64,000 bases of DNA, taken from assembly GCF_002234575.2 (NCBI RefSeq), contig NZ_CP022464.2, forward strand, positions 4,340,001-4,404,000, read 5' to 3'. The notes under the pieces were generated by a model. That model did not search any database, was not told the origin of the DNA, and saw only the letters and a list, made by a program, of their open reading frames with translations. This document shows positions 34,993-42,200 of this stretch, piece by piece. Position numbers and translations under genes: made by a program. How positions within the stretch are numbered: the stretch's first letter is position 1; each line of letters starts with the position of its first letter. Source of the stretch: Enterocloster bolteae (GTDB lineage Bacteria > Bacillota > Clostridia > Lachnospirales > Lachnospiraceae).

Positions 34993-36978
34993 TTAATACA
35001 TGGATACTCCCATCTGGCTGCCTAATCCCATGACGCCAAACAGCATTTCCATCCCTACATTGGTCCAATCCTCTTCCGTGGCAGACAGCACATCCATGGT
35101 CTCGCCCTCTAAAGGACTGATTTCGCCTTCCAGCGGCTGATAGTAGTATTCACCGCTGAGAACCACATTCACGGAATCATCCATAATGGATGTCTCCAGA
35201 GAATCAATGTTCACATGGACGGATTTTCCCTTTTCCAGCTGGTCCACTGCGCCTTCAGCGGAAATCTTCACAAGCTGTGAGCCATTTCCTCCTACCTCGC
35301 CTGACAGGTGGTAGCTTCCGTCCTTGGAATCATATGTACTGGTGTATGTAAAGTTATAGGTCTCATCACCGGGAACAGTCAAATCCAGGGAAAGGTCGCT
35401 GGTCAGCACGCTTTTATCGTAGCTTCCCTGCTTCACCATATCAATGCTCACCGTATCCGTGGCATCCTCCAGCGTAATGCTGGCCAGGGCATTCTGAGTC
35501 AGATAGGCGCCGCCCTGAAGCTGGCAGCTAAAGGTCAGTGCAATATATCCCTCTTCAGAAACATCTGTATCCTCAACATAGAGATTGGTGGAGCCTTCCA
35601 CTGCTGCCAGGCGTCCCTTCTTATCCACATAAACCGTCATGTTTACATCAGTCAGCGCCTTGTCCAGATATTCTATCATCTGGTCCACCATTTTCTTTGC
35701 CTCCTCGTAGGACTGCTGCTGCATCTCCTCCGCGGACATGGTTCCGGTCCCTGACATGGTTCCGCCCATAAGCTCGCTCATCTTAACGGTGGTCTCCAGC
35801 TGACGCATAAAATCTGCTTTCAGGGTCTCGTCCTGAAGGAAGAAATCAGAGGACTGACGAAGGAATTCAATCATGGAATCCTTGCTGACAGTCACATTAT
35901 ATCCCTTGCAGCTTACCTGGGCGCCGTCTATGGTGTAGGTTCCCTTAGCGGCCTTTTCAACTGTCAGGGCAGCCTTGAAATTCTCCTGGGCCTTGCATCC
36001 TTCTTTATAACGGTTAATCAGCGCCTCCACGTCAAAGGGCTGTCTGCCTTCTGTCTGTGCTTTTTCAGCCTCGTCCATCAGCTCTGTGAAATAAACAGCC
36101 ATGCCTTCCACATCCACGCCGTTCTGCTCCAGCAGAGGTCCCACGGTAGGCGAATTCTTAATACGGTCTGCCAGTCCCTCTCCCAGGTCCACGGTAAACA
36201 CCTTGGCGGACAGCTCCGGAACCGCAAGCATCAGGGTATCATCCCCGTAATATGCGTTCAGATTGGCAAGGTCCATTCCGCTGTAGATAACTCCCATGTT
36301 GAAGAAGCTCCTGCCGTTGGTCTTGTCATCCTTTGCCTCAAAGCGCAGGCCGCTTCCTGCATAAGCATTGACTGTCGCATCCGAGCAGCTGTCCATCTTA
36401 AGTGTCAGGCCGCCCTGGCTGTCTGCTGTCTTCACTGTCTCAGCAAAGTCTTTCAGGCCGAACAGCTCCTCAGAAGGGTAAACCTGTCCTTCCGGGAATA
36501 CATTTTCAAAAGCGTCAATGACCACCTGCTTTGGATCCTTTGTGGTCATCTTCACATAGGCCAGCGCTGCAACGGCAATGACAGCGGCAAAGGCGATGAC
36601 CGCAGCCAATATCTTGATAAACTTCTTATTTGGCTGGGGCTCTTCCGGCACAGTCACTGCTGCCGGAGCCGGTTCCTCTGTTTTTACATTCTCTGCTTCG
36701 GCCGCCGGTTCCTCTGCTTTTACTGCCTCTGCTTCGTCCGCCGGTTCCTCTGCTTTTACTGTCTCCGCACCGGATGCCGGTTCTTCCGTCTTTACTGCCT
36801 CCGCACCGGATGCCGGTTCTTCCGACTTTACTGCCTCCGCGCCGGACGCCGGTTCCTTGTCTGCCGGCTCCGGGCCGTTGTTTTCCGGTGTCTGATCCTC
36901 ATGTTCCATCGGAGCCCCGCACTGGGTACAGAATTTCACATCTGCTTCCTGCTCTGCTCCACACTTGGTACATTTCAT
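34993..36978 (-). CDS. Zinc-ribbon membrane protein with large extracellular domain
   Basis: 661 residues. The N-terminal zinc ribbon has CTKC (Cys3, Cys6) and CTQC (Cys17, Cys20). Residues 41-110 are about six repeats of a 12-residue EEPASGAEAVKT-like unit. One transmembrane segment (about 120-142) is followed by an extracytoplasmic domain of about 515 residues rich in beta-type sequence, with no family I can name. The zinc ribbon would face the cytoplasm. It sits between the ATPase and the two permease genes, 75 bp after the ATPase, so it is probably a dedicated partner of that exporter, perhaps a sensor or substrate chaperone. Function unknown. Confidence 0.85.
   Translation of the reverse strand: MKCTKCGAEQEADVKFCTQCGAPMEHEDQTPENNGPEPADKEPASGAEAVKSEEPASGAEAVKTEEPASGAETVKAEEPADEAEAVKAEEPAAEAENVKTEEPAPAAVTVPEEPQPNKKFIKILAAVIAFAAVIAVAALAYVKMTTKDPKQVVIDAFENVFPEGQVYPSEELFGLKDFAETVKTADSQGGLTLKMDSCSDATVNAYAGSGLRFEAKDDKTNGRSFFNMGVIYSGMDLANLNAYYGDDTLMLAVPELSAKVFTVDLGEGLADRIKNSPTVGPLLEQNGVDVEGMAVYFTELMDEAEKAQTEGRQPFDVEALINRYKEGCKAQENFKAALTVEKAAKGTYTIDGAQVSCKGYNVTVSKDSMIEFLRQSSDFFLQDETLKADFMRQLETTVKMSELMGGTMSGTGTMSAEEMQQQSYEEAKKMVDQMIEYLDKALTDVNMTVYVDKKGRLAAVEGSTNLYVEDTDVSEEGYIALTFSCQLQGGAYLTQNALASITLEDATDTVSIDMVKQGSYDKSVLTSDLSLDLTVPGDETYNFTYTSTYDSKDGSYHLSGEVGGNGSQLVKISAEGAVDQLEKGKSVHVNIDSLETSIMDDSVNVVLSGEYYYQPLEGEISPLEGETMDVLSATEEDWTNVGMEMLFGVMGLGSQMGVSMY
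36643..36858 (-). repeat. 36-bp coding repeats in the zinc-ribbon protein gene
   Basis: About six imperfect 36-bp units encode EPASGAEAVKS, EPASGAEAVKT, EPASGAETVKA, EPADEAEAVKA, EPAAEAENVKT and EPAPAAVTV. Such an in-frame array can change length between strains. Confidence 0.85.
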
Positions 36979-37053
36979 ATTTCTCTCTCCTCCCTTGTAA
37001 AAGGATCCTTCCGCTGCCTTAAATGCTGCTGCGGCTGTCCTTTTGTTATGAAT

Positions 37054-37728
37054 CTATCGAAATTGGCTAATCAGCTCTTTTGCCGACAGTCCACATTCGA
37101 TTTCCCTTAAAACTCCGCCTTTTAGTATGCACATCCTGGTACACAAGGCCAGCTCCGCCAGCTCATGGGACGTCAGTATAACAGCCCCGCCCGAAGCCAT
37201 ATATTCCCTGAGATAATTCCGGATAATTTCCTTACACTCCAAATCCAGGGCAGCCCCCGGCTCATCCATAATAAGAACAGGAGCATGGTTGGACAGGGCG
37301 CATGCTATGCTGAGCCGCTTCTTCATCCCGCCGGAAAGCTTTCCCGCTGTACGATCCAGCATGCGGTCCACACCCAGCATGGAAGCTGCTCCGTCCTTTA
37401 AATCCGATTCCATCTGCTTTCTGCTTCCCCTGTACCACAATAGCAGGTTGTCCCTTACTGTCAGTTCCTCCATAAGAGGATTCTCCTGGGGCACATAAGC
37501 CGCCTCCTCCGCAAATACCCGCGGATGGCCCGACGCCTCCCTGCCATTATATAAGATACTGCCCCGGTCCGCTTTCTGGGCACCTGCCAGAATGGACAAA
37601 AGAGTCGTCTTGCCGCAGCCGTTATACCCCACAATGCCCACACATTCTCCCGGAGCCACTGTCAGGTCCGCTCCCGCTAAAATATTCTGTCTGTGATAGG
37701 ACTTATAAATTCCTGATATCTCCAGCAT
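37054..37728 (-). CDS. ABC transporter ATP-binding protein of the ABC-2 exporter
   Basis: ATPase of 224 residues. Walker A GYNGCGKTT, Q-loop YVPQENPLMEE, signature KLSGGMKKRLSIACAL, Walker B VLIMDEPGAALD and switch TSHELAELAL. Start chosen at 37728 (MLEISGIYKSYHRQN), with GGGAG 11 bp upstream; an upstream in-frame start at 37866 would add 46 residues over the promoter. First gene of the exporter operon; it powers the two ABC-2 permeases encoded downstream. Confidence 0.92.
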   Translation of the reverse strand: MLEISGIYKSYHRQNILAGADLTVAPGECVGIVGYNGCGKTTLLSILAGAQKADRGSILYNGREASGHPRVFAEEAAYVPQENPLMEELTVRDNLLLWYRGSRKQMESDLKDGAASMLGVDRMLDRTAGKLSGGMKKRLSIACALSNHAPVLIMDEPGAALDLECKEIIRNYLREYMASGGAVILTSHELAELALCTRMCILKGGVLREIECGLSAKELISQFR

Positions 37729-37771
37729 CGCCGCAATCACTCCCGTAAAAACAATATATGATACAGGACTC

Positions 37772-37800
37772 AGTGTACCATATATTGGGAGGGAATGCAA
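37772..37800 (-). promoter_or_regulatory. Promoter of the ABC-2 exporter operon
   Basis: Minus strand TTGCAT (37800-37795), 17-bp spacer, TACACT (37777-37772), 44 bp before the ATPase start. The rest of the 317-bp gap to 38045 holds AT-rich sequence with a CGTTG-TTTT-CAACG inverted repeat near 37853-37867 and no further gene that I can support. Confidence 0.7.
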
Positions 37801-38045
37801 AATAATAATTATTAACGATTCCTTAACTATGCCATAATGACAGTAACGTTTTTTCGTTGTTTTCAACGTTATCTGTAATGTTTCAGTACTGTTTTTTTAA
37901 TGTTTCTGTATCGGGTACGCAGGCAAATTCACAGCTGGCAATATGTGGATTTGGCGGAAAAACCAAATGCAAAATCGGAAAGGAACCTTCTCCCGAATAT
38001 TTTCCGCCAATCATACAAAAACTACGATGGACAGGAGGTATTACC

Positions 38046-38249
38046 ATGGCAAAAGCAGGAATGAGAAGGCCCAGCCCTTACGACGCTGATAATCACGGAA
38101 CCGAGAACCACCACAAAATGAACCATCCCAAAAATGAGCAGGCCCAGGTTCCCGAAATCCAGGGGGCTGCCAAAAACGGAAACGCCAAAGCAGGCCCTAT
38201 CAATGCTCCCAACTGGGCAAGAGATGATTATAAAACAGGAGAGCATTAA
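38046..38249 (+). CDS. Small hydrophilic protein of unknown function
   Basis: 67 residues, starting MAKAGMRRPSPYDADNHGTE and ending in ARDDYKTGEH. It has no cysteine or membrane segment and is rich in N, H, G, K, A and P, so it is likely disordered. A perfect AGGAGGT ribosome site lies before the ATG at 38046, which supports it as a real gene; a longer in-frame reading from 37857 is not needed. The composition recalls minor acid-soluble spore proteins, but I do not recognise a family. It stands alone on the plus strand, followed by a hairpin. Confidence 0.75.
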   Translation: MAKAGMRRPSPYDADNHGTENHHKMNHPKNEQAQVPEIQGAAKNGNAKAGPINAPNWARDDYKTGEH

Positions 38250-38260
38250 AGGTATGGAAA

Positions 38261-38289
38261 GGCGGGCCTGGCCACATCCGGCGCCCGCC
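38261..38289 (+). terminator. Hairpin after the small hydrophilic protein gene
   Basis: GGCGGGC / GCCCGCC stem with an inner GCC/GGC pairing and only a weak T-run (TGTAT). Possible terminator. Confidence 0.45.
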
Positions 38290-38353
38290 TGTATCAAATC
38301 AAAGTTTCATTTTTTGTTCATAGCATCACCCATACGGTTTACAGTCATCCCAT

Positions 38354-38935
38354 TTAACCTAATGCTCCCAGCTCAGCCGCCCTGTACAGCGCCGCCACAT
38401 GTACGGCCTGCTCTACCCCGCCTTCCCTCAGCAAACGCTTCACTTCCTCCCCCTCCAACTCCACTACCTCCAAGGCCTCTGTCTCATCCAGATTCTGGGG
38501 TGCGGCCGGGAATACATTCCTGGCCAGGTAGCACTGGGCATAGCTGGTGCAGTTGCTGGCATTCGGGGCGATTTTGAAGAGGAATTCCAGACTCCCTGCC
38601 TTGTATCCGGTTTCTTCCAGCAGTTCTCTGGCAGCACCGTCCTTTGGATCCTCTCCTGCCTCGATGCATCCCGCCGGAAGCTCCAGAAGCACCTTCTCCA
38701 CACCGTGGCGGTACTGGCGCACCATTATCACCCTGTGCTCCGGCGTTACCGCCACTACCACCGCAAAATCCGGCAGATGATTGACATAAAAGGGGGCAAT
38801 GACCATGCCGCCCGGCAGCTGGCAGGTGCTGGCGCGCATATCAATCCATGAATCCTTAATTACAGTTGTCTCATCCAGTATTTTCCATGAAAGATTCCTA
38901 TTCAGTTTCTCATCTTTATTATCCGCCTTCTTCAT
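38354..38935 (-). CDS. NUDIX hydrolase (ADP-ribose pyrophosphatase type)
   Basis: Cytoplasmic nucleotide-sugar pyrophosphatase of 193 residues. The Nudix box spans about 89-111 with G-x5-E-x7-REUxEExGU intact (GCIEAGEDPKDGAARELLEETGY). The preceding VVAVTPEHRVIMVRQYRHGVEKVLLELPAG is typical of ADP-ribose and ADP-sugar pyrophosphatases. The catalytic glutamates are present. It shares the strand with a 62-residue unknown gene 53 bp upstream. Confidence 0.92.
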   Translation of the reverse strand: MKKADNKDEKLNRNLSWKILDETTVIKDSWIDMRASTCQLPGGMVIAPFYVNHLPDFAVVVAVTPEHRVIMVRQYRHGVEKVLLELPAGCIEAGEDPKDGAARELLEETGYKAGSLEFLFKIAPNASNCTSYAQCYLARNVFPAAPQNLDETEALEVVELEGEEVKRLLREGGVEQAVHVAALYRAAELGALG

Positions 38936-38988
38936 TGTCTCTCTTTTTCTCCCTTACTTTCCTGCGGTCTGACTTTCCATGAACAGCC

Positions 38989-39177
38989 TCACTGCCATAA
39001 CCCGTCCTCCAGAGCCGCCATCATCAGGACCAGATGCAGATTCATAGCTGCTGTCTTATCGTCAATATAGTGGACATCCCGCTCCATCTTCACCCGCCCC
39101 GGCAGCAGTTCCATTGCATCAAACAGGTCCTTTGCCGCTTTCCGCGACTGGTATTGTACATATGCATCCTTAATCAT
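38989..39177 (-). CDS. Small protein of unknown function
   Basis: 62 residues (MIKDAYVQYQSRKAAKDLFD...), mostly helical by composition, with no membrane segment or signal. AAAGGAGGT lies 8 bp before the ATG at 39177, good support for a real gene; an in-frame TTG at 39186 is less likely. It lies between a DMT transporter and the NUDIX gene on the same strand. No family recognised. Confidence 0.7.
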   Translation of the reverse strand: MIKDAYVQYQSRKAAKDLFDAMELLPGRVKMERDVHYIDDKTAAMNLHLVLMMAALEDGLWQ

Positions 39178-39231
39178 TGCCCACAACCTCCTTTGGTTAT
39201 TATAACGCTTGGAGGATGCTTTTTCCCTTAT

Positions 39232-40173
39232 TTACTGCCGGGAATCCGCCGGGTATACCGCGCTTTCACCGCACTGTTTCCCCGCGGACAGACTGTTTCC
39301 CACCATGCCGGCCACAATCACCGCAATTCCGGCCAGTCCCGCCGGCTCCGGAACTCTGTCCTTTAGCAGCAGGATTCCTCCCAGCAGGGTAAATACCACC
39401 TCACCGCACTGGGTAGCCTCTATCACTGCCAGATGACGCGGATTCTCTTTTACCAGGTCCGTGGCCTTAAAGAACAGGATCGTTGCAATAACACCTGAAA
39501 ACAGAGCCACGCACAGGGACTGGAATACCTGTCCGCGGCCTGCCGGCCCAGCTTTTACCCAGGCCCAGCCAGACATGAAAATCCAAAAGGGCATGCTGCA
39601 CAGTGTCATGCCGTAAACCCGTTCCAGGGTGGTCATGCCTGCCGGACAAAGCGCCATCATTTTGCGGTTTCCCAGGGGATAGGAAAATGCCGCCACCAGT
39701 ATGGGTGCCAGCGTAAAGAGCACAGTCCTCACCTCCATCCGCTTCAGATGAGGCACCTGCATCATAAATACGCCTGCCAGTACGAGAACAGACCACCCCA
39801 GGTTCCGGATTGGTATTCTTTTTCCAAATAACGGCGTCAAAAGCACGCCAGCCACTATGGTCAGCTGCCAGGTAGCCGCTGCCAGCCAGGATTCCCCCAA
39901 CACGGATCCGAAGGTAAGAGGTGCGTAAAACAGTCCGAAACCCACCGTACTCCATACCAGCCATGAGACAGGCGCCTCTTTTACGGCGCTCCACACCCTG
40001 CCCGCCGAGGGGCTCCCTGCCAGCATAATCCACAATATGGGAAATGTAAACAGATACCTGAGGCTGGCCGCCCACATCCAGTATCCTCCGGCCAGATTCA
40101 TGCTTCTGTTCAGGATAAAGGTAAACGCAAAGAAAAAGGATGCCAGAATCCCGTATATCAGCGCTTTCTTCAA
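39232..40173 (-). CDS. DMT-superfamily transporter (EmrE/EamA type)
   Basis: Membrane protein of 313 residues with ten hydrophobic segments, the two-times-five plan of the drug/metabolite transporter superfamily. It starts MKKALIYGILASFFFAFTFILNRSMNLAGG, resembling the group annotated as putative multidrug resistance efflux transporters (PF13536). The second repeat ends with ATQCGEVVFTLLGGILLL, close to the DMT consensus near the end of the carrier. Substrate unknown. It precedes the small gene at 38989 by 54 bp. Confidence 0.88.
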   Translation of the reverse strand: MKKALIYGILASFFFAFTFILNRSMNLAGGYWMWAASLRYLFTFPILWIMLAGSPSAGRVWSAVKEAPVSWLVWSTVGFGLFYAPLTFGSVLGESWLAAATWQLTIVAGVLLTPLFGKRIPIRNLGWSVLVLAGVFMMQVPHLKRMEVRTVLFTLAPILVAAFSYPLGNRKMMALCPAGMTTLERVYGMTLCSMPFWIFMSGWAWVKAGPAGRGQVFQSLCVALFSGVIATILFFKATDLVKENPRHLAVIEATQCGEVVFTLLGGILLLKDRVPEPAGLAGIAVIVAGMVGNSLSAGKQCGESAVYPADSRQ

Positions 40174-40216
40174 CTCATTCTCCTCCCTTTTTTGAAACAG
40201 CCGCGAAAAGTCCGTT

Positions 40217-40258
40217 TCAAAAAAGAGGGCACTGCAGCTTGTCCTGCAATACCCTCTT
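40217..40258 (-). terminator. Terminator of the infC-rpmI-rplT operon
   Basis: Minus strand arms of 15 nt (40244-40258 and 40223-40237) pair fully with two G-U pairs around a 6-nt loop, followed by TTTTTTG. It begins 22 bp after the rplT stop. Confidence 0.92.
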
Positions 40259-40280
40259 GTAATCCTATATCAATTCTAAG

Positions 40281-40637
40281 TTAAGCAATCTTGGACTTAG
40301 CCAGTTCAGCTAACTTTGCAAATCCCTCTGCGTCATTGATAGCCATTTCAGACAGAACCTTACGGTTTAAGTCAACCTCAGCTAACTTTAAGCCGTACAT
40401 GAACTTGCTGTAGGACAGGCCGTTGATACGTGCTGCAGCGTTGATACGTGCAATCCACAGCTGTCTGAACTGTCTCTTTCTCTCTTTTCTGCCTGCATAG
40501 GAGCTGGTCAGGGCACGCATTACAGACTGCTTTGCAATCCTGTACTGCTTGGAACGGGCGCCTCTGTAGCCCTTAGCCATCTTTAAGACTCTATTGTGTT
40601 TCTTCTTTGCATTTAAACCGCCTTTTATTCTTGCCAT
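40281..40637 (-). CDS. rplT: 50S ribosomal protein L20
   Basis: 118 residues, full length, starting MARIKGGLNAKKKHNRVLKMAKGY with the expected YRGARSKQYRIAKQSVMRAL and RRKRQFRQLWI-like core (KERKRQFRQLWIARINAA). It binds 23S rRNA early in assembly. In Firmicutes it represses its own operon by binding the leader upstream of infC, and a matching leader is present here (41400-41649). Confidence 0.98.
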   Translation of the reverse strand: MARIKGGLNAKKKHNRVLKMAKGYRGARSKQYRIAKQSVMRALTSSYAGRKERKRQFRQLWIARINAAARINGLSYSKFMYGLKLAEVDLNRKVLSEMAINDAEGFAKLAELAKSKIA

Positions 40638-40665
40638 CGGTAATTCCTCCTTCTACAATTCAAAC

Positions 40666-40863
40666 TTACAGATATGGTAAAATCTTCTTCATTACCTTTG
40701 AGTTGGTAGCATCGGTAACGATATCTTTTCTAAGATTTCTCTTCCTCTTAGTGGATTTCTTAGTTAAGATGTGAGACTTGTAAGCTTTATTGCGGACTAA
40801 CTTACCGGTTCCTGTCTTTTTAAAGCGCTTTGCTGCTGCTCTGCTGGTTTTTAACTTTGGCAT
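40666..40863 (-). CDS. rpmI: 50S ribosomal protein L35
   Basis: 65 residues, full length: MPKLKTSRAAAKRFKKTGTG at the start and ...LRKDIVTDATNSKVMKKILPYL at the end, very basic. Between infC and rplT in the conserved order; 29 bp separate it from the infC stop and 28 bp from rplT. Confidence 0.98.
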   Translation of the reverse strand: MPKLKTSRAAAKRFKKTGTGKLVRNKAYKSHILTKKSTKRKRNLRKDIVTDATNSKVMKKILPYL

Positions 40864-40892
40864 TGTAAATTTCCTCCTTAAAACTTTCTATT

Positions 40893-41399
40893 TTAACGTT
40901 TTGCAGTTAAAAACATAACCATGCTTCTTCCTTCAACTTTGGAGGGTTTATCTATAACTGCGATATCCTTTAAACTCTCAGCGAAATCATCCAGGATGTA
41001 TTTGGACTTGAACATATGGGCCATCTCACGACCGCGGAAACGAAGTGTCACCTTCACTTTGTCGCCCTTCTCCAAAAACTTTCTGGCAGCTCCCACCTTG
41101 GTGTTCAAGTCGTTGGTGTCAATGTTGGGTGACAAACGAACTTCCTTTATCTCGATTACCTTCTGTTTCTTCTTGGCTTCTTTTTCCTTGCGTGCCAGTT
41201 CATAACGGTACTTGCCATAGTCGATAATCTTACATACCGGCGGCTTTGCCGTAGGTGCAATCTTCACCAGGTCAAGCTCTGCTTCCTGAGCCATCCTCAG
41301 TGCCTCTTTTCCCGGCACGATGCCTAACTGCTCCCCGTCCTCGCCAATCAGCCGTACTTCCTTGTCTCTGATTTGCTCGTTAATCATTAATTCGCTAAT
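40893..41399 (-). CDS. infC: Translation initiation factor IF-3 (ATT start)
   Basis: 168 residues with both IF3 domains: MINEQIRDKEVRLIGEDGEQLGIV, IDYGKYRYELARKEKEAKKKQ linker and the C-terminal RFRGREMAHMFKSKY. I start it at ATT (41399-41397): GGAGGT (41413-41408) lies 8 nt upstream and the frame reads ATT-AGC-GAA-TTA-ATG. The internal ATG at 41387 has no ribosome site at a usable distance. IF3 genes commonly use AUU, which lets IF-3 limit its own synthesis. First gene of infC-rpmI-rplT. Confidence 0.95.
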   Translation of the reverse strand: MSELMINEQIRDKEVRLIGEDGEQLGIVPGKEALRMAQEAELDLVKIAPTAKPPVCKIIDYGKYRYELARKEKEAKKKQKVIEIKEVRLSPNIDTNDLNTKVGAARKFLEKGDKVKVTLRFRGREMAHMFKSKYILDDFAESLKDIAVIDKPSKVEGRSMVMFLTAKR

Positions 41400-41649
41400 A
41401 GTCGTACACCTCCAAATAAGTCATGTTGTTCTGGAATCGGCATGCCCCGTTCTTTCCCTGTAGGGCAAAAAATAAAGCGGACAGCTTGGCTATCCACTTC
41501 CTCATATAAAACCATCTGCTGCCCTATCTCACACGGAAACTCCCTGAAATAATACAGCACATCGTTTCATCTATGAACCCGGGTCACATGTTCGTGCCAG
41601 GGTGAGGCGGATACCTGCTTTCCTGTCAGTCGTTCTCACAACTTATATT
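41400..41649 (-). ncRNA. infC leader with attenuator (L20-leader type)
   Basis: About 240 nt of untranslated leader. A terminator (41467-41497) has stem GTGGATAGC / GCTGTCCGC, loop CAA, then TTTATTTTTTG. Just after it, GCCCTA can pair with TAGGGC (near 41520-41525) upstream of the terminator, a long-range pairing that would enclose it, as in L20-responsive leaders. A small CGGGTTCAT/ATGAA stem lies further 5'. Control by L20 is inferred from the family, not seen. Confidence 0.7.
41467..41497 (-). terminator. Attenuator terminator in the infC leader
   Basis: Nine-bp stem with two G-U pairs and a 3-nt loop (41477-41497), followed by a T-rich run (41476-41467). It lies 55 nt before the infC ribosome site. 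Confidence 0.8.
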
Positions 41650-41678
41650 AATTTACTACATTTGATCGTATTTGTCAA
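41650..41678 (-). promoter_or_regulatory. Promoter of infC-rpmI-rplT
   Basis: Minus strand perfect TTGACA (41678-41673), 17-bp spacer, TAAATT (41655-41650). The stretch 41679-41762 holds nothing else I can identify. Confidence 0.82.
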
Positions 41679-41762
41679 CTTTAATTTTAAAACTTTTCTT
41701 ATGATTTCTTATAATGCTTTTCTTCTAAACCTTTATAACCCCTTCTACAGTCTTCGGCAAAA

Positions 41763-41804
41763 GGGCGGGGACGCCTTCCGGTTCCCCGTAAGACGTCCCC
41801 GCCC
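41763..41804 (-). terminator. Terminator after the DUF1540 gene
   Basis: Eleven-bp GC stem GGGCGGGGACG / CGTCCCCGCCC with a 20-nt loop, followed on the minus strand by TTTTGCC. It begins 20 bp after the stop. Confidence 0.8.
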
Positions 41805-41824
41805 ATCCTGTCCTGATTCTGAAT

Positions 41825-42139
41825 CTATCTGGCCTTAAAGGTACTGCACCTGGTCTCCGTGCACTCGCAGGCACCGTCACCGCTTATATCAATGCGCTCA
41901 GCGCTGCAGCGGTGCTCCTCATTGTAGACACATTTTACTGCGTCGCAGGCAATCTCCAGCCTTGTCTCAGGGGTCTTGAACAGGTTGGTGAACTTGCCTC
42001 CCTTGTTCTCGTCAAAGCTTGCACAGCAGGTCTGCTCCGCCGTCTTAGCCTTGTTGCCATCCACCGCAATGGCCGCCTTACAGCAGCAGTTGTCAGCGTT
42101 GTGCAGGCAGTTCTTTACACTACATTCCAGCTTGGTCAT
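41825..42139 (-). CDS. DUF1540 protein (two Cys-rich repeats)
   Basis: 104 residues carrying two copies of the DUF1540 cysteine pattern: LECSVKNCLHNADNCCCKAAIAV...CCASF at the N terminus and IACDAVKCVYNEEHRCSAERIDI...CECTETRCSTF at the C terminus. It is probably a small metal-binding protein; the family has no established function. Start at 42139, with AAGGAGG upstream; an in-frame start at 42184 lacks such a site. It lies 61 bp downstream of the secreted TIM-barrel gene on the same strand. Confidence 0.88.
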   Translation of the reverse strand: MTKLECSVKNCLHNADNCCCKAAIAVDGNKAKTAEQTCCASFDENKGGKFTNLFKTPETRLEIACDAVKCVYNEEHRCSAERIDISGDGACECTETRCSTFKAR

Positions 42140-42200
42140 AGTCCTTACCTCCTTCTCCTGGTCTTCATGTTTACCAAATGACAAGGATAGTATGTACGGA

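Noticed and set aside
36643..36858. CRISPR-like array
   Set aside because: The repeats are contiguous, imperfect and in frame within a coding sequence, without unique spacers. No array was seen anywhere else in the window.
37980..38045. SigF/SigG-type promoter (GAATA ... CATACAA) before the small hydrophilic protein gene
   Set aside because: The spacing between the two elements is about 12 bp, too short for these sigma factors.
41385..41387. ATG as the infC start
   Set aside because: The ribosome site is 20 nt away; the in-frame ATT at 41399 has ideal spacing and is the known start type for infC.
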